DNA from: an uncultured Lachnospiraceae bacterium
GTDB taxonomy: Bacteria > Bacillota > Clostridia > Lachnospirales > Lachnospiraceae
Assembly: GCA_910577955.1 (NCBI GenBank)
Contig: CAJTNC010000004.1
Span: forward strand, 62,001 to 126,000
Direction of reading: 5' to 3'
DNA length: 64,000 nt
Part shown: in pieces, positions 51,842 to 59,333 of the stretch
Layout: each line of letters starts with the position of its first letter
Position numbering within the stretch: position 1 is the first letter of the stretch
Notes under the pieces: model-generated
What the model was told of the DNA's origin: nothing
Seen by the model: the letters and a program-made list of their open reading frames with translations, nothing else
Databases searched by the model: none
Made by a program: the position numbers and the translations under genes

Positions 51842-53638
51842 ATGAAAGAGACTAAGAAGAGCACTCTGAGGAAAGTGCTTGGTCATATCAGCAGTTACAA
51901 ATGGCTTCTTGTGATCTCCGTTTTTCTGGCGGCTGTGACGGTGGCGCTGACATTGTATTTTCCGATTTTGTGCGGCAGAGCGATCGACTGTATCATCGGT
52001 CCCGGTGAAGTGGATTTCACCGGCTGGATGGTAAACGAGGGACTGTATGCGCTGGCGAAGCGGATGGTCATCGTGATCGTTCTGACGGCAGCGGTGCAGT
52101 GGCTCATGAATGTCTGCAACAATCAGATTACCTATCAGGTCATCAGGGACGTGCGGGAAGAAGCTTTTGAGAAGATCCAGATCCTGCCGCTTAAATATAT
52201 TGACGGTCATTCCTACGGGGATATCGTGAGCCGGATCATCGCGGATGTGGATCAGTTTGCGGAAGGGCTGTTAATGGGCTTCACCCAGCTTTTCACAGGG
52301 GTGATCACGATCATCGGAACCCTCGCTTTTATGCTTTCCATCAATGTGGGCATCACGCTGCTCGTGGTGATCATGACGCCGCTGTCATTATTTGTGGCGA
52401 AATTTATCGCGACCAGGACACACGATATGTTCCTGCTGCAGTCAAGAACAAGAGGGGAACAGACGGCGCTGATCGATGAGATGGTCGGAAATCAGAAAGT
52501 AGTGCAGGCTTACGGGCAGGAAGGAAAAGTGCTTGAGCGGTTTGACGAGATAAACGGGAGACTTGAGAAATGTTCCCTGCGGGCGATCTTTTTTTCATCC
52601 CTGACCAACCCCTGCACAAGATTTGTCAATAATATGGTGTATGCCGGAGTGGCGATCCTTGGCGCCTGTCTTGCCATCGGCGGAGGCAGCCACAGCGGTT
52701 TTCTCGCCTTTTTGGGAGGGGCCGTGACGGTGGGAGAATTGTCCTGCCTGCTCAGCTATGCAAACCAGTATACAAAACCTTTTAACGAGATATCAGGTGT
52801 GATCACAGAACTGCAAAATGCGCTTGCCTGCGCTTCGAGGATATTTGAACTGATAGAAGAGGAACCCCAGAGTCCGGAACCTGCGGATCCGGCTGTGGTG
52901 GATCATTTTGACGGCAGCGTGGATCTGGAACATGTATACTTCTCTTATGTGCCTGAACAGCGTCTGATCGAGGACTTTAATCTGCAGGTGAAAAAGGGAG
53001 AGCGGGTGGCAATCGTGGGCCCTACAGGCTGCGGCAAAACGACGCTTATCAATCTGCTCATGCGTTTTTATGATGTAAACAGCGGCCGGATATGCGTATC
53101 GGGAACAGACATCATGGAGATGAACAGGAGCAATCTGCGGGAAGGCTACGGTATGGTGCTGCAGGAGACTTGGCTAAAGACCGGAACGATACGGGAAAAT
53201 ATTGCTATGGCGAGGGAGGATGCCACGCAGGAGGAAGTGATCGAAGCGGCCAAGGCGGCCCATGCTCACAGTTTTATCAAGCGTCTTCCGGAGGGATATG
53301 ACACAATTGTCAGTGAGGATGGGGATTCCTTGTCACAAGGTCAAAAACAGCTTTTGTGTATCGCAAGAGTAATGCTTGCGCTGCCGCCGATGCTCATTCT
53401 GGATGAGGCAACCTCCTCCATCGATACGAGAACGGAAATCAAGATCCAGAACGCTTTTGCGAAGATGATGCAGGGCAGAACCAGTTTTATCGTGGCGCAC
53501 AGGCTTTCCACCATCAAGGAAGCGGACATCATTCTGGTGATGAAAGACGGAAATATCATCGAGCAGGGAAATCATAAGGAGCTGTTATCTCAGGGCGGAT
53601 TTTACGCTAATTTGTATAACAGCCAGTTTGCCAGATAA
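51842..53638 (+). CDS. ABC exporter half-transporter, catalytic partner
   Basis: A 598-residue fusion of six membrane helices (about 1-325) and an ATPase domain. Walker A is VGPTGCGKTTLINLL, signature LSQGQKQ (Gln for the usual Gly, common in this type of partner) and Walker B LILDEATSSID with the catalytic Glu kept; the H-loop is VAHRLS. It completes the heterodimer with the upstream gene in the manner of TM287/288 and BmrCD. A 195-base repeat-bearing gap separates the two, unusual for genes whose products must be made in equal amount. RBS AAAGGAG. Confidence 0.9.
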   Translation: MKETKKSTLRKVLGHISSYKWLLVISVFLAAVTVALTLYFPILCGRAIDCIIGPGEVDFTGWMVNEGLYALAKRMVIVIVLTAAVQWLMNVCNNQITYQVIRDVREEAFEKIQILPLKYIDGHSYGDIVSRIIADVDQFAEGLLMGFTQLFTGVITIIGTLAFMLSINVGITLLVVIMTPLSLFVAKFIATRTHDMFLLQSRTRGEQTALIDEMVGNQKVVQAYGQEGKVLERFDEINGRLEKCSLRAIFFSSLTNPCTRFVNNMVYAGVAILGACLAIGGGSHSGFLAFLGGAVTVGELSCLLSYANQYTKPFNEISGVITELQNALACASRIFELIEEEPQSPEPADPAVVDHFDGSVDLEHVYFSYVPEQRLIEDFNLQVKKGERVAIVGPTGCGKTTLINLLMRFYDVNSGRICVSGTDIMEMNRSNLREGYGMVLQETWLKTGTIRENIAMAREDATQEEVIEAAKAAHAHSFIKRLPEGYDTIVSEDGDSLSQGQKQLLCIARVMLALPPMLILDEATSSIDTRTEIKIQNAFAKMMQGRTSFIVAHRLSTIKEADIILVMKDGNIIEQGNHKELLSQGGFYANLYNSQFAR

Positions 53639-53649
53639 ACTTGGAAGTG

Positions 53650-53678
53650 TATACAATATAAAGAGAATTTGTTATAAT
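53650..53678 (+). promoter_or_regulatory. Predicted promoter of the lipoprotein gene
   Basis: TATACA, a 17-base spacer and TATAAT, 37 bases before the GTG start. Confidence 0.5.
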
Positions 53679-53714
53679 TACTCTATCTTATTTTTTTTAC
53701 AGGAGGAGACAATC

Positions 53715-54767
53715 GTGAAAAAGAGCAGTTTGACAAAGCTTACAGCGGCGCTTGTTGTGACGGCGATCATTTTATCGGGGTGCGGAAGCGCAGAGAGGGA
53801 GCAGCCGGAAGAGGCAGGCAGAAAAGGGCTTGACAGAGAGACGTTTACGGAGATGGCTGAGTCGGAGAGCACACAGGAGACGAAAGAAACGGTGGATGGA
53901 TTTACGCCGGAGGAGATGGATCTGATCAAGTATAATTATTACGTGGAGTTGAACAACGATATAGTGGAGATCATGGACTCCATCGACTATTACTTTGAAG
54001 TGGTGGCCTACGAGGAAGAATTTTCCCTGCTGCCGGATACCGGCCTCACCTACGGATACCGCGTTTACGGGAAAAATACGGATATTCTCGACGACTGCGT
54101 GATGCTGGCGAATATGGAGCCGGATTACGGCGAGTTGGACACGATGGTGAAAGAGATGGAGGAACCGCTCAGGGCTTTGATGGATACCTTCTTGGATATC
54201 AGCGGCAGCAATGATTATGCAGAAAACCAGTACCAGAAGGCAAAGGAATATCATGCGGTGGTCTATGCGAATGCGGATGTGTTTGCGGCTGTGGCTTATG
54301 ACTTTGTGGATGAAATCGGGAAGCTTGGCAATGAGCGGATGGCCGAGGAAGAGGAGCGCCTCAAAGAGGAAGGCCTGCTGATCAATTACAATGCCAGCAG
54401 AGCGATCTCCATAGGCCGGGCGGTTCTGGACGAGGCCTACAGTCAGGGCGTGGACGATGAAAACCTTACGGATCTGGATCTTACGGAAATACGGAAGCTG
54501 CATGATGAACTGGTGGCGGTGGTAGCGGATTTTGATGCGGCTACGGAGGACAACGATCAGCTTGTCAAGGAATCTCTCTCAAACTCCAGACCCTTTGACG
54601 GACTTCTGGACGGTCTGATCAGCGCCCTTGAGTGGATGATGAAGCAGGCGGAGAGCGGCGTGCTTCCGGATATGAGCGGTTCCGGTGCGCCTCTTGGCTC
54701 GATGGCACATTTTTCCTATGTTCTCGGACAGTGTATCGACCGCTATAATTCGGTGTTCGTGGACTGA
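53715..54767 (+). CDS. Lipoprotein of the DUF3829 type
   Basis: A 350-residue exported lipoprotein. The signal peptide ends in LSGC (Cys23), followed by an acidic linker. From about residue 60 to the end the protein is alpha-helical, with IKYNYYVELNNDIVEIMDSI and FDGLLDGLISALEWMMKQ segments as in DUF3829 proteins (recall, moderate). The start is GTG, 8 bases after AGGAGGAG; the open frame upstream overlaps the exporter gene end and is not used. It has its own promoter. The function is unknown. Confidence 0.78.
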   Translation: MKKSSLTKLTAALVVTAIILSGCGSAEREQPEEAGRKGLDRETFTEMAESESTQETKETVDGFTPEEMDLIKYNYYVELNNDIVEIMDSIDYYFEVVAYEEEFSLLPDTGLTYGYRVYGKNTDILDDCVMLANMEPDYGELDTMVKEMEEPLRALMDTFLDISGSNDYAENQYQKAKEYHAVVYANADVFAAVAYDFVDEIGKLGNERMAEEEERLKEEGLLINYNASRAISIGRAVLDEAYSQGVDDENLTDLDLTEIRKLHDELVAVVADFDAATEDNDQLVKESLSNSRPFDGLLDGLISALEWMMKQAESGVLPDMSGSGAPLGSMAHFSYVLGQCIDRYNSVFVD

Positions 54768-54819
54768 CATAAAAAAATCTGGTTCCGAAAAAAAATATGC
54801 TAAAAATGGAAAAATGAGC

Positions 54820-54847
54820 TAAAGTTTTGGATGAGAAGCGCCGATAT
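54820..54847 (+). promoter_or_regulatory. Sigma-D (sigma-28, flagellar) promoter
   Basis: TAAA (54820-54823), 16 bases, then GCCGATAT (54840-54847). This matches the sigma-D/FliA consensus TAAA-N15/16-GCCGATAW, and the first bases even read TAAAGTTT. It lies 138 bases before the next ATG. Confidence 0.85.
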
Positions 54848-54985
54848 AAAAAATAACATAGGTATATGTTATCCATAAAACGGATTTTCATGGAGACGGT
54901 TTTCGGTGGAAACGGGACATATCTGAGAGGGATGACTCGGATCGTTTTATCGAAAATATAACAATTCACGGAGGAGGACAAAAAA

Positions 54986-55690
54986 ATGGGATTAGGGATT
55001 GATGCTTATTCACAGCCTTACACAGGTGCGGTAGGAACAGCTTCCTACGCAAATACACAGACGGCGGCCGGCGGAACAAAGAGCGAAAAAGTGGCTGCTG
55101 AGAGCGGCGCTACCGTAGAATTTTCCGATGCGGGAAAGAAAGCCCTTGAAGAGAGCAAAGATACAACCGATAAAGTAGTGAAAACAGAGACTGCGGCTTC
55201 TAAGATTTCCTCGAAAGTCGGTAAAATGAGCGAGAGTGAGAGAAGCAATCTGGTGGCGAAACTGAAAGCCGATCAGGAGTCAAGACAGAATCAGCTTATG
55301 GATATGGTGCATAAGCTGTTCAATAAACAGGCTAATACATACGGTCAGAGTTCCGATATGTGGAAATTCCTCGCAAGCGGAAAATTCACTGTTGATGCGG
55401 CGACAAAATCACAGGCGCAGGCTGATATTGCGGAAGACGGTTATTATGGCGTCAAGAAAACTTCTGAGAGAATGTTTGAGTTTGCTATGGCTCTCACCGG
55501 CGGCGATGTAGATAAGATGAAAGAAATGCAGTCGGCAGTGGAAAAAGGCTATAAGCAGGCTGAAAAGACTTGGGGCGGCAAACTTCCCGACATCAGCAAA
55601 CAGACGCTGGATGCGACAAACCAGATGTTTGAGGATTACTATAAGGAGCAGGAAGCGGCGGCTCAGAAAGTGAATCCGTTAGAAAACTAA
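54986..55690 (+). CDS. Unrecognised protein under a flagellar-type promoter
   Basis: A 234-residue soluble protein with no signal peptide or membrane helix. The first about 70 residues are Ala/Gly/Ser/Thr-rich and likely flexible (QPYTGAVGTASYANTQTA, then FSDAGKKALEES). The rest is helical: a central charged stretch, then DGYYGVKKTSERMFEFAMAL and a C-terminal DATNQMFEDYYKEQEAAA. I do not recognise a family with certainty. The strong ribosome site GGAGGAGGACAAAAAA and the sigma-D promoter suggest high expression with late flagellar genes. A good terminator follows. It may be a flagellum- or motility-linked protein; this is inference from the promoter. Confidence 0.75.
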   Translation: MGLGIDAYSQPYTGAVGTASYANTQTAAGGTKSEKVAAESGATVEFSDAGKKALEESKDTTDKVVKTETAASKISSKVGKMSESERSNLVAKLKADQESRQNQLMDMVHKLFNKQANTYGQSSDMWKFLASGKFTVDAATKSQAQADIAEDGYYGVKKTSERMFEFAMALTGGDVDKMKEMQSAVEKGYKQAEKTWGGKLPDISKQTLDATNQMFEDYYKEQEAAAQKVNPLEN

Positions 55691-55715
55691 AATCAATATA
55701 GTTTTTATAAAAGGG

Positions 55716-55750
55716 CGGCAGAGTATTGAATACTCTGCCGTTAATTTTTT
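55716..55750 (+). terminator. Rho-independent terminator
   Basis: Perfect 10-bp stem CGGCAGAGTA / TACTCTGCCG with a 5-base loop and TTAATTTTTT. Confidence 0.92.
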
Positions 55751-55838
55751 GCAGGAGCAGGAAAAGGCACTGTGAGAGATTTTCTGCGGTATGATCAATA
55801 AACATGAATAATTTGATTGATAAAAACAAGAAATACAC

Positions 55839-55877
55839 TTGACATATCGCTCATACTGTATATAATAATATATATAC
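55839..55877 (+). promoter_or_regulatory. Promoter and palindromic operator of the first GntR/ABC cassette
   Basis: TTGACA (55839-55844), a 16-base spacer and TATAAT (55861-55866). The -10 lies within a near-perfect palindrome GTATATAATAATATATATAC (55858-55877), the likely binding site of the GntR repressor encoded next. Confidence 0.7.
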
Positions 55878-55950
55878 GGAATGCGCAGACGTAACAGCGG
55901 ATATATCAATGTGCAGTAAGTATGCGCATGATGATCCAAATGGAGGAAGT

Positions 55951-56322
55951 ATGAAAATTATATTATCAAATCAGTCCGAAAAGCCGATCTATCTGCAGAT
56001 CAAGGAACAGCTTGAAGAACAGATATTGAGCGGAGAAGTCAGAGAGGACACGGTGCTGCCGTCCATCCGGAAGATGGCCGCGGATCTGAAGGTCAGCGTG
56101 ATCACCACAACGAGGGCATATAAGGAACTGGAGACGGACGGTTTTATTACTACGGTGCCGGGGAAGGGGTGTATTGTTCTTGCACCGGATAACCAGATTT
56201 TGCGGGAACAATATCTGCGGCGGATGGAGGACGGATTTATGCAGGCGAAGACGGCGGCGAAGAAGCTGCAGATGCCCCTTGCGGAGGCACAGGAGATTTT
56301 TGAGACGATCTGGAAGATCTGA
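55951..56322 (+). CDS. GntR-family regulator, YtrA type
   Basis: A 123-residue short GntR protein. The winged helix is at about residues 10-75 (PIYLQIKEQLEEQILSGEV, LPSIRKMAADLKVSVITTTR, DGFITTVPGKGCIVL). There is only a short helical C-terminus, the mark of the YtrA subfamily, which lacks a large ligand domain. The start is placed at 55951 after GGAGGAAGT; an in-frame ATG 14 codons earlier has no site. It probably represses its own operon with the ATPase and permease downstream. Confidence 0.92.
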   Translation: MKIILSNQSEKPIYLQIKEQLEEQILSGEVREDTVLPSIRKMAADLKVSVITTTRAYKELETDGFITTVPGKGCIVLAPDNQILREQYLRRMEDGFMQAKTAAKKLQMPLAEAQEIFETIWKI

Positions 56323-56338
56323 AGGAGAGTATTGAGCG

Positions 56339-57241
56339 ATGAATAGGGAAGATGACAGAAAATATATGGCGGAGGTGCCGATATTGGAGGTGAAAAATCT
56401 CTCAAAGCAGTACAAAGGATTTTTGCTTGACAATGTTTCCTTTGTGCTGCCGAAAGGTTATATTATGGGTTATGTGGGGCCAAACGGCGCGGGGAAGAGC
56501 ACGACGCTGGGGCTGATCACCCAGACCCGCAGGGCGGACGAAGGTGTAGCGCTTTTGGACGGGAAGCGGTATGAGGAGGATCCGATCCTGTACAAGGAGA
56601 AAATAGGATATGTCAGCAGCGTTTCCTACTTTAGTCCCACGACGACCGTAAAGGATGCAGCGCTTTTGCTTGGACAGTTTTATCCGACTTTCTCAAAAGA
56701 AAAATTTTATCACTATGTAAAAGTCTGGGATCTGCCGGAGAAGAAAAAATTTTCCGCCTTTTCCACCGGCATGATGGTAAAACTGATGTTTGCGGCGGTG
56801 CTGTCAAGGCAGACGAGGCTTCTGATTTTGGATGAAGCCACAAACGGTCTGGATATACTGTTCCGGGAGGAGATATTAAAGCTGCTGCAGCGCTACATCG
56901 AGGACGGAGAGCACAGCGTTCTCTTTGCCACACATATTCTGGACGATTTAGAGCAGATTGCGGACTATATCGTGATGGTGGAGGACGGCAGGGTGCTTTT
57001 GCAGGACACGAAGGAGGCCTTGACGGAAAATTATATTCTGGTAAAGGGGGACGAATCTCTGCTTGCCGGAGAGGGCGTCAAATATCTGTTGGGGGCAAAA
57101 CGATCCGCCTACGGTTTTTCCGCTCTGATCAAAGCGGATAACGCGGCTCTTCTGCCCGCCGGGACAGTTATGGAGAAGCCAAACGTGAGTCAGATCATGA
57201 GTTACCTGATGAAAGGACATGAGAAGTTGGAAATAAATTAG
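56339..57241 (+). CDS. ABC transporter ATP-binding protein of the GntR cassette
   Basis: A 300-residue ATPase. Walker A is GPNGAGKSTTLGLI. The signature is unusual: FSTGMMVKL in place of LSGGQ, the shortened form common in the YtrB/ABC-2 drug-export branch. Walker B is LLILDEATNGLD and the H-loop ATHI. The last about 80 residues form the extra domain of ABC-2 exporters. It lies 16 bases after the GntR gene and 31 before the permease gene. The exported substrate is unknown; YtrA-type cassettes are often linked to antibiotics or envelope stress. Confidence 0.92.
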   Translation: MNREDDRKYMAEVPILEVKNLSKQYKGFLLDNVSFVLPKGYIMGYVGPNGAGKSTTLGLITQTRRADEGVALLDGKRYEEDPILYKEKIGYVSSVSYFSPTTTVKDAALLLGQFYPTFSKEKFYHYVKVWDLPEKKKFSAFSTGMMVKLMFAAVLSRQTRLLILDEATNGLDILFREEILKLLQRYIEDGEHSVLFATHILDDLEQIADYIVMVEDGRVLLQDTKEALTENYILVKGDESLLAGEGVKYLLGAKRSAYGFSALIKADNAALLPAGTVMEKPNVSQIMSYLMKGHEKLEIN

Positions 57242-57272
57242 GATCTGAGGAGCCGGAATAGGAGATACAAAA

Positions 57273-57908
57273 ATGAAACAAATCATTGGTTATATGAAAT
57301 ATGACTATATAAAATTGAAATATGGCATGCGCTTTACGATGCTTTTGTTTATTGTGATCAGCGGCGTTTTTGCCTCAAAGAGCGGTCTGGGGGCGGTAGG
57401 GTATATGTTGTTTGGTGCCATGATTGTAGCCAGTACGACTTTTGGCCCTTCCGGACAGACGGTATCTTTCGGGGATCTTGTGCCGGGCACTACCATGCAG
57501 AAAGTGTTGGGAAAACATTTGATGGAGCTTGTCATAATAGCCTTGGCCGTAGCGGTCAGTCTGATCGTTGTCAAAGTGATAGAGTTTGCTGGCTTTGACA
57601 ACGGGGGAGCGGATCTGCAGCTTCTGGCCGGTCTTGTGGGCATTACGTTGTTTTTGCTGGCGATTCAGAATGTGCTGCTGTACCTGCTGATACCGGTGTT
57701 AGGATGGCAGTTCGCAAACATTATACGCATGATTCCGGGATTTATCTTGTTTTTTCTGGTTATGAATGCGAAGACGGCCACGTCTACCGCCCGCATTCTG
57801 GCGGAAGTGCGGTTTCCGGGTATGATCATACTGGGAATCGGAGCGGCAGCTTTGGCTGCAGGAATGTTTCTCTCCTATGGGATAGTGAGAAAACGGGAGG
57901 GGAAATAA
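57273..57908 (+). CDS. ABC-2 type permease of the GntR cassette
   Basis: A 211-residue membrane protein with six predicted helices, starting MKQIIGYMKYDYIKLKYGM. The short N-terminal soluble helix then membrane pair is typical of small ABC-2 permeases paired with GntR/ATPase cassettes. No ATPase motifs. It works with the ATPase at 56339. The direction of transport (export) follows from the family. Confidence 0.85.
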   Translation: MKQIIGYMKYDYIKLKYGMRFTMLLFIVISGVFASKSGLGAVGYMLFGAMIVASTTFGPSGQTVSFGDLVPGTTMQKVLGKHLMELVIIALAVAVSLIVVKVIEFAGFDNGGADLQLLAGLVGITLFLLAIQNVLLYLLIPVLGWQFANIIRMIPGFILFFLVMNAKTATSTARILAEVRFPGMIILGIGAAALAAGMFLSYGIVRKREGK

Positions 57909-57931
57909 AAGAAGCAGGGAAAAAATAAATG

Positions 57932-57997
57932 TTGCGCGGTGGATTCTCCTGTGTTATGATATGAGTGTATTAGGACTGTTAGTACACTTGGTACACT
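57932..57997 (+). promoter_or_regulatory. Promoter and YtrA box of the second GntR/ABC cassette
   Basis: A -10 TATGAT (57955-57960) lies 17 bases after a weak -35 TTGCGC. Immediately downstream is AGTGTA-N13-TACACT (57964-57988), a perfect match to the inverted repeat known for YtrA in Bacillus. A further TACACT half-site lies at 57992-57997. The box covers the transcription start, as expected for repression. Confidence 0.85.
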
Positions 57998-58051
57998 TGA
58001 TGAGGCAGTATCGTACCTGCGGTTCCGATATTCAAGAAGGAGAATCCCGCT

Positions 58052-58432
58052 TTGATTATTATGTTGGATTATAAGGACACAAGACCGATCTATGAACAGG
58101 TCGTGGAAAAATTTCAGACTTTGATATTAAAAGGCGTACTGGAACCGGACGAGCAGCTCCCTTCCGTACGCTCTTTGGCGGTTGAGCTGTCGATCAATCC
58201 GAATACGATCCAACGGGCGTATGGGGAATTGGAACGTCAGGGCTTTATCTATACGGTAAAGGGACGGGGGGGTTTTGTACGGTACAATGAGAATCTGCTG
58301 GAAGTTAAAAAAGAGAGGCTGAAAAAACAGCTTTTGGAGGTGTTTAAGGAAGCGGAGGAACTGAATATTTCCGTGGAGGAATTGGTGGAACAGCTGCAAA
58401 AAGGCGGCGGGGAGCGAATAGAACATGATTGA
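58052..58432 (+). CDS. GntR-family regulator, YtrA type (second)
   Basis: A 126-residue short GntR regulator: winged helix at about 12-75 (RPIYEQVVEKFQTLIL, LPSVRSLAVELSINPNTIQR, GFIYTVKGRGGFV), then a helical dimerisation tail (LKKQLLEVFKEAEELNISVEELVEQL). The start is TTG 8 bases after AAGGAGA; an ATG three codons later is the alternative. It overlaps the ATPase gene by 8 bases. It likely binds the AGTGTA-N13-TACACT box upstream and represses the operon. Confidence 0.93.
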   Translation: MIIMLDYKDTRPIYEQVVEKFQTLILKGVLEPDEQLPSVRSLAVELSINPNTIQRAYGELERQGFIYTVKGRGGFVRYNENLLEVKKERLKKQLLEVFKEAEELNISVEELVEQLQKGGGERIEHD

Positions 58433-59333
58433 ATTGAGGAATGTGACAAAACGGTTTGACAACATCATAGCGGTAGATCATGTCAGCGTAACGATAAAAG
58501 AAGGAAATGTTTTTGGGCTGATTGGAACAAACGGCGCCGGAAAAAGCACTGTACTTAGACTGACCACAGGAATTTACAGACCGGATGAGGGAGAGATCAC
58601 TATCGATACCCTTCCTGTCTATGACAACAGGGAGGCGAAACGCAAATTTTTCTTTATTCCGGATGAACCTTATTTTTTCAACAATGCCGATGCGGCGGAG
58701 ATGGAACGGTACTATGCCAGAGTGTATGAGACCTTTGACAGCAGAGGATTTTACGACGGAATGGAAAAATTCGGTCTGGATAAAAAGCGGAAAATCCACA
58801 CTTTTTCAAAAGGAATGAAAAAGCAGCTTGCTCTTTTGCTCGGCATCTATGCGGGAACACAGTATCTGCTTTGTGACGAGACCTTTGACGGGTTAGATCC
58901 GGTTATGCGGCAGGGGGTCAAGGGACTTTTGGCGAAAACCATGGAGGAAAGGCAGTTTACGCCGGTCATCGCTTCCCACAATCTGCGGGAGTTAGAGGAT
59001 ATCTGCGACCATGTGGGACTGCTGCATGGGGGCGGCGTTTTGTTGTCAAAAGAACTGGAAGAGATGAAGTGCAATATCCAGAAAGTGCAGTGTGTATTGA
59101 AAAATCCGGAGGAGTGGCAGATGGCTCTGAAGGATGTGGAAATCATACAGGAAGAGAAGAGAGGAACCCTGCATACCTTTACGGTGCGGGGCAGCAGGGA
59201 GATGGTAGAGGCTAAATTCGGCAGGCTTGAGACGGTGTTTTTTGAGATGCTGCCTCTTTCTCTGGAGGAGATTTTCATCAGCGAAACGGAGGTGGCAGGC
59301 TATGATGTCAAAAAATTCTTCGTGCAGGACTAA
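58425..59333 (+). CDS. ABC transporter ATP-binding protein, YtrB-like
   Basis: A 302-residue ATPase. Walker A is GTNGAGKSTVLRLT, signature FSKGMKKQL (short form as in YtrB), Walker B YLLCDETFDGLDP with an unusual Cys before the Asp, and H-loop ASHN. A C-terminal extension of about 80 residues follows the ATPase core. It overlaps both neighbours. With the permease downstream it forms the first half of a Ytr-like complex. The substrate is unknown. Confidence 0.92.
   Translation: MIELRNVTKRFDNIIAVDHVSVTIKEGNVFGLIGTNGAGKSTVLRLTTGIYRPDEGEITIDTLPVYDNREAKRKFFFIPDEPYFFNNADAAEMERYYARVYETFDSRGFYDGMEKFGLDKKRKIHTFSKGMKKQLALLLGIYAGTQYLLCDETFDGLDPVMRQGVKGLLAKTMEERQFTPVIASHNLRELEDICDHVGLLHGGGVLLSKELEEMKCNIQKVQCVLKNPEEWQMALKDVEIIQEEKRGTLHTFTVRGSREMVEAKFGRLETVFFEMLPLSLEEIFISETEVAGYDVKKFFVQD

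Noticed and set aside
51587..52210. A minus-strand protein frame across the repeat cassette
   Set aside because: It crosses the two exporter genes, has no ribosome site, and its internal repeat simply reflects the DNA repeat.
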